Shown here: positions 17,182 to 26,182 of the stretch, in pieces | How the letters are laid out: the number at the start of each line of letters is the position of its first letter | Position numbering within the stretch: the stretch's first letter is position 1 | Assembly (NCBI GenBank): GCA_040756375.1 | Contig: JBFLZC010000001.1 | Span: 1 to 64,000 of the forward strand | Source of the DNA: VGSG01 sp040756375 | GTDB lineage: Bacteria; Desulfobacterota; Desulfomonilia; Desulfomonilales; Desulfomonilaceae | DNA length: 64,000 nt | Direction: 5' to 3' | The notes under the pieces: generated by a model | What the model was told of the DNA's origin: nothing | Database searches by the model: none | The model's input: the letters and a program-made list of their open reading frames with translations, nothing else | Made by a program: the position numbers and the translations under genes

Positions 17182-17970
17182 CTACTCCTCGACGGTACCA
17201 GAGTCGCGGCGGAAGACCGCAAGTGCCACTGTTGTATTGTCCGGTCCTCCCCTCGCGTTCACCTCGTCAACGAGTCGACTGAGAGTTTCGGGACCGACCG
17301 GAGACTGCTGAATTATTCCCAGCATTTCCGCATCATCCAGCACCCCATACAACCCGTCCGTGCACAGCAGCACAATATCGCCCGGCAGTACGAAGAGTTC
17401 CTCCATGTGCACACGGACCTCATCGTCTACACCGAGAACCGACGAAAGGATATGCTTGAGCTGAGAGTCGCGGAGTTCTTCACGAGTCAGAATTCCTCGC
17501 GCGAACTGGTCTTCAGCGAGAGTATGGTCCCTGGAGATCTGCTCGATACTGCCGTCCCTGATCAGATATAGCCTGCTATCCCCCACATTGATCGCGGATA
17601 CGGTGTACCCGTGAATGGCAATACCCGCGACCGTGCTGCCCATACCCAGTCGTTCATCTCTTTCAAGTGATTTGACTAGTACGGCTCGATTGGCGGCCAA
17701 CGCAGCCTGACGGAGGAGATTGGTGTGATAGGTAAAGCATTCGTCGTAGGCCTCGAATATGGCGGTCGACCTCGGGGGCTCGTGGGCGTGTTCCTTGTAG
17801 AAAGAGGCCATGGTCTCCATCGCGATCTGCGAAGCTACTTCGCCGGCCTGGTGACCCCCCATGCCGTCCAGCACCATGATCAGCTCACGGTCCGGGTCCA
17901 GATAAACTGCATCTTCATTGAGCTCGCGTCTCAGACCGACATCCGTTATCGTGTACGCATCAACAATCAA
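17182..17970 (-). CDS. PP2C-family serine/threonine phosphatase
   Basis: At 262 residues this is a soluble Stp1/PrpC-type PP2C phosphatase, which removes phosphate from Ser/Thr residues with two metal ions. Motifs in order: RELNEDAVYL near 14-23, MVLDGMGGHQAGEVAS near 32-47, LGMGSTVAGIAI, VGDSRLYLI, ISRDHTL and the C-terminal GGPDNTTVALA. All metal-binding Asp residues are visible. It is the first gene of the PP2C-FHA-CHAT group (87 bp before the FHA gene). Its usual partner, a Hanks-type kinase, is not in the window. Confidence 0.93.
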   Translation of the reverse strand: MIVDAYTITDVGLRRELNEDAVYLDPDRELIMVLDGMGGHQAGEVASQIAMETMASFYKEHAHEPPRSTAIFEAYDECFTYHTNLLRQAALAANRAVLVKSLERDERLGMGSTVAGIAIHGYTVSAINVGDSRLYLIRDGSIEQISRDHTLAEDQFARGILTREELRDSQLKHILSSVLGVDDEVRVHMEELFVLPGDIVLLCTDGLYGVLDDAEMLGIIQQSPVGPETLSRLVDEVNARGGPDNTTVALAVFRRDSGTVEE

Positions 17971-18124
17971 CAGAGTACTCCAGAAGCCCGGAGGCGCTCC
18001 AGCCTAAGACCCGCTGACAAAGATGTCGGACAGGCAGGGCGCCTGTCCCACCGATATTAGCGCACTCACGCGGCGGTTCCCACACTCCCGCACGCGTCCC
18101 CGTGGCTCTGTCGGCGGGGAACAT

Positions 18125-18157
18125 GGCTGAACCCCTCACCAGCGGCTGGGTTCAGCC
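18125..18157. terminator. 10-bp hairpin between prfB and the PP2C gene
   Basis: GGCTGAACCC and GGGTTCAGCC form a perfect 10-bp stem with a 13-nt loop, about 70 bp beyond the end of prfB. No clear U-run follows on the minus strand, so its role as terminator of prfB or as a leader hairpin of the PP2C gene is unresolved. Confidence 0.4.
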
Positions 18158-18227
18158 CATCCATAGGTTATTATTATAACATTTCGAGGCAATGCGGCAC
18201 AAAAAAATCAGGTTGTCGGCGGCTAGC

Positions 18228-19344
18228 TCAGACGGCCTGTTCTCGGCTTTCGCGAGCCTGCTGAGCAAGCAACTCTTGGATGAATGTGCTGATGTCACCG
18301 TCGAGCACTGCGTTTACGTTGCCGATCTCGTAGTTGGTTCGGTGGTCTTTCACCATCTGGTACGGCTGCAAGACGTACGACCGGATCTGAGACCCCCAGG
18401 CTATTTCCTTCTTCTGTTTGTGCAGACGATCCTTTTCTTCGCGCTTCTTCTCCAACTCCAGGTCATAAAGGCGCGACCGCAGGATCTTCATGGCCATAGC
18501 TCTGTTCTTATGCTGAGATCGCTCGTTCTGGCACTGTACCACGATCCCCGTGGGAAGGTGCGTTATTCTCACGGCGGAATCGGTCTTGTTCACGTGCTGG
18601 CCTCCGGCGCCGGACGACCGGTACGTATCGATCCTCAGGTCTGCTTCGTTGATGTCTATTTCCACGTCATCGCTCACACTGGGGTAAACGAAGACAGCGG
18701 CAAACGAGGTATGCCGCCTGGCATTGGCATCGAACGGCGAGATTCGCACAAGCCGGTGGATGCCCACCTCGACCCTGAGGCGCCCGTAGGCGTATTCTCC
18801 GTCAACTGAGAACGTCACCGACTTCAGTCCGGCCTCTTCGCCCTCGATGGTGTCCAGCACCTGGGTTTGGTACCCCTCCCGCTCTGCCCAGCGGAGGTAC
18901 ATTCGCAGAAGCATCTGAGCCCAGTCCTGGGCCTCAGTGCCGCCGGCTCCTGCATGAATTTCAACGATCGCATCGGCCACGTCCTCGGGCTGGGTAAAGA
19001 GTCGCTGTATCTCCAGTCCCTCCAGGTGTCGCTCGATGTCGCCCAGCTTCTGTTCCACTTCCTTCAGAACAGATCGGTCTCCTTCTTCCAAAGCCAGTTC
19101 CAGCAGAACAGCGGTGTCGTCGAGCTCCCTATTCAGTCCCTCGTAATTCTCGACCATTGTGGAGATCCGCTTCTGCTCTTTCAGCACCGCTTTTGCAGCT
19201 TCGGGATCGCTCCAAAATTGAGAGTCTTCCTGAGTCTTTTGCAGTTCGTTCAGGCGGGATATCTTGGCTTCAAGGTCAAAGATAACCTCTGAGTTCCGTA
19301 GATTTTTGGCGCATCGCCGCCAATCTTTCTTCAAGTTCGGGCAT
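18228..19344 (-). CDS. prfB: Peptide chain release factor 2, programmed +1 frameshift
   Basis: Release factor 2 ends translation at UGA and UAA. The SPF anticodon-like tripeptide (in RISPFDANARRHTSF) and the GGQ motif (SSGAGGQHVNK) are present. The gene starts at ATG 19342-19344, preceded by AGGAGGAGG, and reads 22 codons to the in-frame UGA at 19276-19278 in the context AGAGGTTAT CTT TGA C. Slipping +1 at CTT gives LRGYL-DLEAK, exactly the site used in Escherichia coli (LRGYL-DYDAK), and a 371-residue product. The frame that continues upstream to 19400 is not the true N-terminus. The start overlaps the end of the HD nuclease gene by 14 bp, implying translational coupling. Confidence 0.95.
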
Positions 19345-20326
19345 CGTCTTCCTCCTCCTGGAAGGACTGGGAGCCTGCATAGGCCCTTCCTTCCAGCCAC
19401 TTATTGTAAGCCGTAAAGCCTTCCGGGTCTACCGACTCCAGGGCTTCTTCCATGATCTTCAGCTTCGAGTCAAGATTATCCATGAAGTGGACCACCAAAG
19501 CCTCTCGAGTCAGCGGCCGGACAGGCGATCCAAAATCCGGTTCGCCGTGGTGGGACACCAGGATATGCTCCAACTCCTTGAGCCACGGTCGATTCGCGAA
19601 CCCCTTCTTGATCGCGGCTTCTCTCACCAGCGCCACTCCAAGGATAAGATGGCCGATGAGCTTCCCTTCCGGTGTACGTCCACGACCGGACGAATCAAGT
19701 TCCCGAATCTTTCCGATATCATGCAGTATTGCACCTGCTATCGCAAGATCTCGGTTGACCTTCTCCACTAGGGGAAGCACGGCCTCAACCTTTCGAGTGA
19801 GGCTGAGGGTGTGCTCAACTAATCCACCCCTGTACGCATGATGGATCATGCGAGCTGCGGGAGAGGCCGTAAAGGCGTCTTCGTTGGAGTCCAGGATCTC
19901 CTGGACCAACTCCGCGAGCTCCGGCGGATTGATCTGACAGGCCAATTGCCTCAACTCCCCGAAGAGCTCGCCAGGATCACGGGCACTAGTTCGCACGAGT
20001 CTGGCCAGGTCCGGCACCTCGGATTCTTGCGCACGGCGGATCTTTTCCACCACCAGTTGGCTTATGTCCCTGAACGTCTCCACGCGCGCTACAATCTTTA
20101 CGATGTCGCCGGCGTCGAAATCCTGACCCCACTTGCGCATCGCCTCAGCCCACACCTTGCCTGAGATTGCTCCGCTTGAGTCACCGAGAACCAGGTCCAG
20201 ATACTCGCTTCCGGCCCGCGTCTTCCGTACGGACTTGGCCCTGAGCTGAAAGTACTGCTCGACCGCGTCTCCTGCTCGGAGCTCCTTCACGCTGATATGG
20301 TCGGTTCCGGCACGCTGTTCGTTCAT
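19331..20326 (-). CDS. YhaM-like OB-fold/HD-domain 3'-5' exoribonuclease
   Basis: An N-terminal OB-fold nucleic-acid-binding domain (about 10-100) is followed by an HD metal-dependent hydrolase domain (about 155-310). The HD motifs are GGLVEHTLSL, GAILHDIGKI and the downstream VSHHGEPDFGSP, and MDNLDSKL closes the domain. The order matches YhaM/CBF1-type 3'-5' exonucleases. The frame opens at a TTG, but the ATG at 20326 is a better start. The acidic C-terminus overlaps the first codons of prfB. Confidence 0.88.
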   Translation of the reverse strand: MNEQRAGTDHISVKELRAGDAVEQYFQLRAKSVRKTRAGSEYLDLVLGDSSGAISGKVWAEAMRKWGQDFDAGDIVKIVARVETFRDISQLVVEKIRRAQESEVPDLARLVRTSARDPGELFGELRQLACQINPPELAELVQEILDSNEDAFTASPAARMIHHAYRGGLVEHTLSLTRKVEAVLPLVEKVNRDLAIAGAILHDIGKIRELDSSGRGRTPEGKLIGHLILGVALVREAAIKKGFANRPWLKELEHILVSHHGEPDFGSPVRPLTREALVVHFMDNLDSKLKIMEEALESVDPEGFTAYNKWLEGRAYAGSQSFQEEEDDART

Positions 20327-20395
20327 CACCAAGTCACCCTTCGGTCCGGACGAAAGCGTCCTCTCCGTTGGACTCGCTTCCCCCTCTGTAGTTCT

Positions 20396-22927
20396 TCATC
20401 GTCGGCGAGGTCGTAGTCGAATGCTCGGAGTGGCCCCATAATCGCCATCCTGGCTCAGGGCGTCGAGGCATTTTTCGATGAATCGATCCACTTCCACCTT
20501 GGTGCCTGCATGAAGAATAGAGTAGATCTCACCGAGGATCGGTGGATGATAACCGCGCTGGGTAGCCATACGGTGAGCGAAGCGGGATGCTTCAAAACCT
20601 TCGATCGCGAGCTTCTTCTTGCGATACTGTTCCAAGAGTAGGCGTGCGGGCAGGTATTTTCCGTGCTTATCGTCCATCCCTGCCAGGTCGCGTCCAAAGT
20701 TCGCGGAACGCCCTCCCCTGCACGTTGCAAGCAGATCCGCCATCCACACCTGGCTCTCCGCGTCGAACGTCTGCGGCGATGCACCGAGCAACATGCCGAA
20801 ATGCCGGATCTCCCGTGTGGCAAGGGTGGCGTACGTAGCGAGGAAGTTCTCGGGCACGATCTTCGAGCCTTCCAAGAGCCCGAATCCTATGGCGTACACA
20901 TTCTTCAAGGCAGCCGAAATGCTCGCGCCGATGATGTCATCGGAATAGACGACACGAAAGAGAGGGGTCTCGATCAGGTCCCGCAGCCTTTCAAACGTGG
21001 CAAAGTCCTCGCAAGCAATTTGGGTCACGCCCGCGCCGCCCGTCACGATCTCATGCGCGAGATTGGCCCCGGAAAGCACTGAAAGTCGCAGTTGCTTGCC
21101 CAAACGTTCCATCTCGTGTTGCACGGTCTGGTATGGGAGCAACCCCGTCTCCGGTATAAAACCCTTTGTGGCAATGACCACATCGGCACCATCCGGCATG
21201 AGCTCTACGATCTTGAGGATGATGTTGTGGAAATACTTGCTCGGGGTGACCACAAGTACCAGCGACGTGTCCCCGATCGCAGCGAGAAGATCCGCTTCCG
21301 GGCGCACCGACCGAGGAAGGGGCATATCCTTGAAATGCCACGGATGCTTGCCCTCCACGGTCAGTTTCTCGATCAGCTCTTCTCTGGAATCGTACAGAAC
21401 CAGCGAGTGTTCCGCGAGATCCGGCCGTTTGAGCAGATTCGCGCCGATATGCAGCGCCAGCGTGTAACCCCACATGCCCGCGTTGATCACCGTGAGCGTG
21501 TTGTGTCCGCTAAGGGGATAAATGCGCCGGTCAGCCTGGTATCCATAAAATCTCAGGACCGAAAAATTCCTGGCAGAATACTTGCGCCGAAAGAACGAGC
21601 GAGAGAGGGCACCTCGGCGAGTCAAGGTCTTGACCCCTTGTGACAGGGCCTCGGGCAAATCCGACGTGATGATGGTGTGAAATGGTGGTTCTCTGTGATA
21701 CCTGGTCCTGAAGAACTCGCGAGTCTTCTCGATCTCCTGCTCAACGCTCTGCCTGAGCGTCTTGACATCAGCCCGTTCCAGCCCTTGCATGGCCTTGGCG
21801 ACCAAATGACTGGGATGAATCAGCTTGTTTCGGGCAATCTCCTCAATAGCTCTGTGAGAAATCCGCTGCTGGGTCAAGGAGTCATCATCCCTGAGCTCAA
21901 AAGGCTCTCCCAAATCGATACTCACGTCACCAAACGCTCGCTCCATTCCTCTGATCAGCCTGTCCGGGTTCTTTAGACCTATCAGAGCAGGCAAGAAGAA
22001 GCTCCAGTGGCGTGGAAGCATTGAGAGCAGAGGCGAGAATGACGCAGACGCCAGGTATCGGTCCTCGGGAATTGCCGAATATGAAATCGCCACAGGCACG
22101 ACAAGTGCTCGGCCCGTGGCTTTCACGGCCGCGAGAACGCAGTGCGGCACATAGGGCTCGCGGAGAATTCCATCCCTGGCCCGGACCGTGTATCGGCTTG
22201 TTCGCGCAAAGACCACCTGGGTCTCTTTCGCCTTGGCAAGCGCGGCGCAAAACCAAGAATAGGCGCGATGTTGCAGCGGATTGAGGATCTTAGGGACACG
22301 GAGCGAGCGCAGGCCGGCCGCCCATCCGGACACCCATCCTCTCGTCATTGTGCCTGCCACATGCATGACCGGAGGAGTAAGGCCCAAGCGGTGCAAATAG
22401 TAGGCTACCAACGGATAGTCATAATAAGAGGTGTGGGTCACAAAGAAGAAACGCGAGCCGTCGTAGTCGGCAATTCGCCGCCTCACCTGGGGCGACGCGG
22501 GTCGGGAAGCGTCCCGGAACAGTTGTCTGGCCAGGAAGAAGAGCATGGCCGACACCTGCCGGTAGTTCTCGGGATCATACTCCACGTCGAGGTGCGAGAG
22601 GGCTTCCTGCAAATCGCTCCGATCGTTGCGAGGTTCGATCGTTTCGGCCAGATGGAGCGCATCTCCGCGGATCGATGCCGTGGCCATTCTGGAGGGCTCG
22701 ACTATCACCGTGGACTTCTTGAACTGCCTGAAGGGCTCGTGCGCCTCAAACAGCTTTATGGCTCTCCGAAGACTCACTGAATTACTCTTTCGGATCGGAA
22801 TCCGGCAAATCGGATACGGGTTCGTTCCTACAAATGGAAAGGTCTTGTCAGTCCCTTCGCTCAGAACAGCACGTCTTAATTGTGCTCCGAGCACACCGGG
22901 CTCGTACGGGCGCCATTGCGTAGGCAC
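20396..22927 (-). CDS. Fusion of glycerol-3-phosphate-type acyltransferase and G3P dehydrogenase
   Basis: The first half (about 130-430) is a PlsB/PlsC-superfamily acyltransferase with the HX4D motif as H165-TSYY-D170 and later VPVAISY. The second half (about 475-840) is a GpsA-type NAD-dependent glycerol-3-phosphate dehydrogenase. It has a Rossmann loop VINAGMWGYTLA, VIATKGF (Lys588), SGANLAHE, and SAALKNVYAIG with Lys675 at the catalytic lysine, then DLLATCRGG. One polypeptide could thus reduce dihydroxyacetone phosphate and acylate the product to lysophosphatidate. Some GpsA positions deviate (NAG for GAG; GGRS for GGRN). The GTG start at 22927 is weakly supported; the true start may be later, for example Met81. 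Confidence 0.8.
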   Translation of the reverse strand: MPTQWRPYEPGVLGAQLRRAVLSEGTDKTFPFVGTNPYPICRIPIRKSNSVSLRRAIKLFEAHEPFRQFKKSTVIVEPSRMATASIRGDALHLAETIEPRNDRSDLQEALSHLDVEYDPENYRQVSAMLFFLARQLFRDASRPASPQVRRRIADYDGSRFFFVTHTSYYDYPLVAYYLHRLGLTPPVMHVAGTMTRGWVSGWAAGLRSLRVPKILNPLQHRAYSWFCAALAKAKETQVVFARTSRYTVRARDGILREPYVPHCVLAAVKATGRALVVPVAISYSAIPEDRYLASASFSPLLSMLPRHWSFFLPALIGLKNPDRLIRGMERAFGDVSIDLGEPFELRDDDSLTQQRISHRAIEEIARNKLIHPSHLVAKAMQGLERADVKTLRQSVEQEIEKTREFFRTRYHREPPFHTIITSDLPEALSQGVKTLTRRGALSRSFFRRKYSARNFSVLRFYGYQADRRIYPLSGHNTLTVINAGMWGYTLALHIGANLLKRPDLAEHSLVLYDSREELIEKLTVEGKHPWHFKDMPLPRSVRPEADLLAAIGDTSLVLVVTPSKYFHNIILKIVELMPDGADVVIATKGFIPETGLLPYQTVQHEMERLGKQLRLSVLSGANLAHEIVTGGAGVTQIACEDFATFERLRDLIETPLFRVVYSDDIIGASISAALKNVYAIGFGLLEGSKIVPENFLATYATLATREIRHFGMLLGASPQTFDAESQVWMADLLATCRGGRSANFGRDLAGMDDKHGKYLPARLLLEQYRKKKLAIEGFEASRFAHRMATQRGYHPPILGEIYSILHAGTKVEVDRFIEKCLDALSQDGDYGATPSIRLRPRRR

Positions 22928-22960
22928 GGGCCCCTGAAGCCCGCGCCGTAATGAAGTCGC

Positions 22961-23707
22961 TCACTCCACAATCCCTGTGGGAGGTTTTTCGCTTGACGGT
23001 CTCGTGGGTCCGACTCTTGGTCCCCGCGAAGGAGCCGCGGGAGCTCTCGGCGTTGGCTCTGCCGGCTGGACTTGTGTCGGGCGCTCAGGGCCAGGTGCAG
23101 CGCGGACGGGCGGCTCCGGAGCTGGACCAGCTTCTCTCATCGGTACGTCGAATTTCACCGAGAGGAGCACCTGATTAAAAGCCTTGTGAAATTCTTCAAT
23201 CTTATCAGACGGCGCCATACACGAAACCCGCAGCAGAGTGTCCTTGTGCTTAAAGAACACAATTATCACGTCCATCCAGGTAGCTTCCTTGTCTTCCAGC
23301 GCCTGGATGAAAAAGTAGTATGCGCCTGGAATGTCACTCTTGAATTCGCCTTCATCAAGGATACGAACCGGCTCCTTCTCTCTTGAACCCGCCCTCTTCT
23401 GCAAATCCTTGATGGCATTACGAAGCTCGTTCAGAAAGACTTCCAGAGAATCCTTGACAGGACGGTGCGCCGCGACATTGATCCGGGCACGAACCTTTCC
23501 GATCAGGTCAGGAGATTGGAATACCTTATAATAATTCCCCTTGGGTTTATCGAGTTTCACCCAGGTCCCGGGGTACTGCATGCTGAATCCGTATTCTTCA
23601 CTCTGGAAGACCTTGTAATCCTGCGCCAAAGCAGGCATACCCGCTGTGACAGCTAGGATCAGCGCAGAGGAGATACAGAAAATCCAGGCCCCTCTCTGAA
23701 GCGCCAT
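22961..23707 (-). CDS. Exported protein of unknown function with proline-rich tail
   Basis: The product of 248 residues has a clear Sec signal peptide ending in ALAQ. A compact domain beginning EYGFSMQYPGTWVKLDKP follows, which resembles the PsbP/DUF1795-like fold seen in many periplasmic proteins. The C-terminal 60 residues are Pro/Arg/Glu-rich and probably disordered. The frame is open upstream to 23911, but the ATG at 23707 has AAAGGAG eight bases before it and begins the signal peptide. It sits between the acyltransferase fusion and the glycosyltransferase on the same strand. No function can be assigned. Confidence 0.7.
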   Translation of the reverse strand: MALQRGAWIFCISSALILAVTAGMPALAQDYKVFQSEEYGFSMQYPGTWVKLDKPKGNYYKVFQSPDLIGKVRARINVAAHRPVKDSLEVFLNELRNAIKDLQKRAGSREKEPVRILDEGEFKSDIPGAYYFFIQALEDKEATWMDVIIVFFKHKDTLLRVSCMAPSDKIEEFHKAFNQVLLSVKFDVPMREAGPAPEPPVRAAPGPERPTQVQPAEPTPRAPAAPSRGPRVGPTRPSSEKPPTGIVE

Positions 23708-23873
23708 CGAACAATCTCCTTTCGCCCGGGAATTAGCATCGAGCGCAGTTTGATAATACCAGGAAGGCTTATCCACGGTCAATCCTTTTCTCCTCAGCTC
23801 CGAGAGCCTCTCGCGAGTCTGAGAGCCTGTCCTGGAGCCACGGTTGACCACTGGCTCCGGGGCCGCGTCATCC

Positions 23874-25052
23874 TCACCGGTATGTCGAGCCTCTCCATCG
23901 TATCCCTTCATTGCCGAGCAACGTCAGCAAAGTGCCGAGCGCAACCCAGGCACTTAGCGCGATCCCGAGCGGGGCGGTCAAGCCATACGCCCAGTGAGCG
24001 TGCTCTTTGTGCAAGAAATACGAGTAGGGTGCAATAACCAGAGCCATCCCACATGCCGATAGGATAAACAGAAGCCATAAGCAAGGTCTGTTGTCCCCCA
24101 TGACCAAAGCAGCGACGGAACCAACAAGACAGATCGGAAGCAAATTCAGAGTAGTGTAATTAACCGTCAATCTGAGGGTCTTTCGCACGCTCTTTTCAAG
24201 GCCGCCGTAAAACGTTCGTTTCCAGAAGCGAAATACCGCAGGAACGCTCGCGAATCCTCTGGTACTGACCAAGTCAGGGCCACGGGCGACGGTGAGCTTC
24301 AGACCTCGGGCCTTTACCAGCTTGCCCAGGGCCACATCTTCGGTTATCTCGTTCTTGAGCCGTTCCCATGTTCCTACGGTACGGTACGCCTCGCGGCTGA
24401 TCATGATGAACGACCCTGACGCCAGTCCTGCACTTTTCCCAGGATCATTTACGTCTGTGAGCGGATAGAAAAAGGAGAGACCCAGCGCCAGGTGCCAGTA
24501 GACGACGTTTTCGCTGAAACCACGCTGGATGAAACCGGGCAACAAGCCCAGCATGTCCACGTTATGCTTTGCGAAATAGTTGACAGCCAGCGAGATCACA
24601 TCAGTCCGAAGGATCGTGTCCGCGTCCGTGAACAGGAAGATGTCTCCCCGAGCAAGCTCCGTTCCTCGAAAGAGCGCGTGGGTCTTGCCCGTCCACCCAT
24701 CGGGAAGCTCTTCAATGTGGAGAGCTTTCACGCGTGGATCGCTGCCGGCCAATTCGGATACGATCCGACCTGTCCGGTCCTCGCTGCGATCATTGACCAC
24801 AATCAGTTCGAGGTTGGGATAATCCGAACCTAAGACCGACCGCATCGTTCTTTCAATGAAGCCCTCTTCATCTTTGGCGGGAATTATCACTGATACCAGT
24901 GGGTAAGGCCCTTCGTTACCCGGAGGGTTTTGCGTCTCGAGCCTGGGTTCTGTTCGCAAGTTCCGGAACAACAGCTTGCCGGCCCGAAAGACCTCGATCA
25001 CCACCACCGCAACAATGCACACGGCGATCCATATGAGCCAGTCGGGAACCAT
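23874..25052 (-). CDS. Membrane-bound family 2 glycosyltransferase
   Basis: An N-terminal transmembrane helix (about 5-25) precedes a GT-A glycosyltransferase domain with VSVIIPAKDEE, VVNDRSEDRT, the metal-binding FTDADT, and the acceptor-site ITEDVALG followed by RFWKRTFYGG. Three or four C-terminal helices anchor it. The arrangement resembles HpnB/CrtQ-like glycosyltransferases that modify lipids, though the donor and acceptor are unknown. The frame opens at a TTG (25079); I take the ATG at 25052, which has GGGAGGGA upstream and starts the membrane helix. Confidence 0.85.
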   Translation of the reverse strand: MVPDWLIWIAVCIVAVVVIEVFRAGKLLFRNLRTEPRLETQNPPGNEGPYPLVSVIIPAKDEEGFIERTMRSVLGSDYPNLELIVVNDRSEDRTGRIVSELAGSDPRVKALHIEELPDGWTGKTHALFRGTELARGDIFLFTDADTILRTDVISLAVNYFAKHNVDMLGLLPGFIQRGFSENVVYWHLALGLSFFYPLTDVNDPGKSAGLASGSFIMISREAYRTVGTWERLKNEITEDVALGKLVKARGLKLTVARGPDLVSTRGFASVPAVFRFWKRTFYGGLEKSVRKTLRLTVNYTTLNLLPICLVGSVAALVMGDNRPCLWLLFILSACGMALVIAPYSYFLHKEHAHWAYGLTAPLGIALSAWVALGTLLTLLGNEGIRWRGSTYR

Positions 25053-25400
25053 GCGAATCCAATCCCTCCCATAGCGCAATCAGCAGCTCACCCCGGAGCG
25101 TCACCCATGTGTGCCTTTTACGGGGTCTATTCGATGACCTGACAGGGCCGTCCCCTGCTCTAATCCTTCAGAATAGCTGAAACGGACCGGAACGCATCAT
25201 GCCCGAATAGGGACGATCTTTCAAGAGAGGATTGCTCGCGACGAACTATCAGGCCGCTTTCCTTCCCGCTTCGTGGGCGAGAGTCTCACGCTATAACCCG
25301 GCTGACTTCACCGATAAAATCTGCTAACGTGAAAGAAAGCGCGCAAGCGAACTCTGGGCTCCTCTTGGGGGGCTGCGAGCGCATTCACAGGAGGTGAGTC
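25053..25400. other. Divergent intergenic region
   Basis: This stretch separates the leftward glycosyltransferase gene from the rightward superoxide reductase gene and must hold promoters for both. I see no clear -35/-10 pair and no RNA gene. The ribosome binding site AGGAGG of the reductase gene is at its right end. Confidence 0.5.
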
Positions 25401-25796
25401 ATGCCGGGCGTGGGGGAATTGTATCAAAGCGGCGATTGGAAAGCGGAAAAACATGTTCCCGTAATTGAATGTCCAGACGTAGTAACGGCAGGGGAGTTAT
25501 TCGACGTCAAAGCCTCATTGGGAAAAGAAATCGCTCACCCCAACACTACGGAGCACCACATTCGTTGGATTCAGCTCTTCTTCAAACCAGAGGGTGCCAA
25601 GTTCAGCTATCAGATTGGAAGTTTTGAGTTCACGGCCCACGGCGAGTCGGTCGAGGGCCCGAACACCGGACCCGTGTACACCCATCATTCGGTGGTGGCT
25701 TCCCTTAAGACGAGCAAACCTGGAGTGCTGTACGCGACCGCGTACTGCAATATTCACGGGTTCTGGGAGAGCTCAAAGTCTATCAAGGTGAAATAA
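25401..25796 (+). CDS. Superoxide reductase (neelaredoxin-type, one iron centre)
   Basis: This 131-residue protein is a 1Fe superoxide reductase, which converts superoxide to hydrogen peroxide without making oxygen and is typical of anaerobes. The iron ligands can be placed: His18 (in EKHVPVIE, with the mobile Glu16), His46 and His52 (HPNTTEHH), Cys116 and His119 (YCNIHGFW). The N-terminal desulforedoxin domain of class I enzymes is missing. AGGAGG lies a few bases before the ATG. It is a single gene, and the GC-rich hairpins just downstream may end its transcript. Confidence 0.95.
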   Translation: MPGVGELYQSGDWKAEKHVPVIECPDVVTAGELFDVKASLGKEIAHPNTTEHHIRWIQLFFKPEGAKFSYQIGSFEFTAHGESVEGPNTGPVYTHHSVVASLKTSKPGVLYATAYCNIHGFWESSKSIKVK

Positions 25797-25865
25797 GCCC
25801 GCGCACGGGCGTTCAGAAACGAAATAGGCGTCGGCGATTACAAGTGGTTATCACCCTCCCCCTGC

Positions 25866-25886
25866 CCCCTCCCATCAAGGGAGGGG
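25866..25886 (+). terminator. CCCCTCCC/GGGAGGGG hairpin after superoxide reductase
   Basis: A perfect 8-bp stem with a 5-nt loop lies 70 bp past the stop codon of the superoxide reductase gene. No U-run follows, so it may be a repeat-borne hairpin rather than a true terminator. Confidence 0.35.
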
Positions 25887-25906
25887 ACCGAAAACACTCT
25901 CCCCTA

Positions 25907-25954
25907 GTGGGGCAGGCTTTCCAGCCTGCCGGCGGCCTGGAAAGGCCGCCCCAC
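25907..25954. repeat. GTGGGGC...GCCCCAC palindromic repeat
   Basis: Outer arms GTGGGGC/GCCCCAC enclose CAGGCTTTCCAGCCTG and the hairpin GGCGGCCT-GGAA-AGGCCGCC. Nested palindromes of this kind are a common intergenic repeat family. It carries no gene. Confidence 0.6.
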
Positions 25955-26182
25955 AAGGATAGGAGAGAGAGGGGGAGTAGCCCGCACCAGATGCGGATAC
26001 TATTTTGGCGCCTTTGGATCGGGCAAGTGTGTTCGAGCGGAGTGTGAAAAGGAAGTATGACCACTTTCCGAAATGAGGACCCGCGCGTTCGGAAGCTGAG
26101 AGGGTTGCAGGCAAACCCCGACGTCATCATCTATTGAAAAAGGGCCGAGTTGCCTCCGGAGCAACAGAAAGGGGGACAAGTC

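Larger units (their letters stand above)
25797..26182. other. Intergenic region with GC-rich hairpins
   Basis: The stretch holds two palindromic units (25866-25886 and 25907-25954) and no convincing gene. A 317-residue open frame on the opposite strand (26000-26953) overlaps the protease gene and is rejected. Confidence 0.6.

Noticed and set aside
16315..17571. 418-residue open frame on the plus strand
   Set aside because: It lies antisense to the FHA and PP2C genes, which have clear family motifs, and its translation resembles no protein family.
19345..19400. In-frame N-terminal extension of release factor 2
   Set aside because: The frameshift site and the ATG at 19344 with a strong ribosome site explain the true N-terminus; the extension lies in the coding region of the HD nuclease in another frame.
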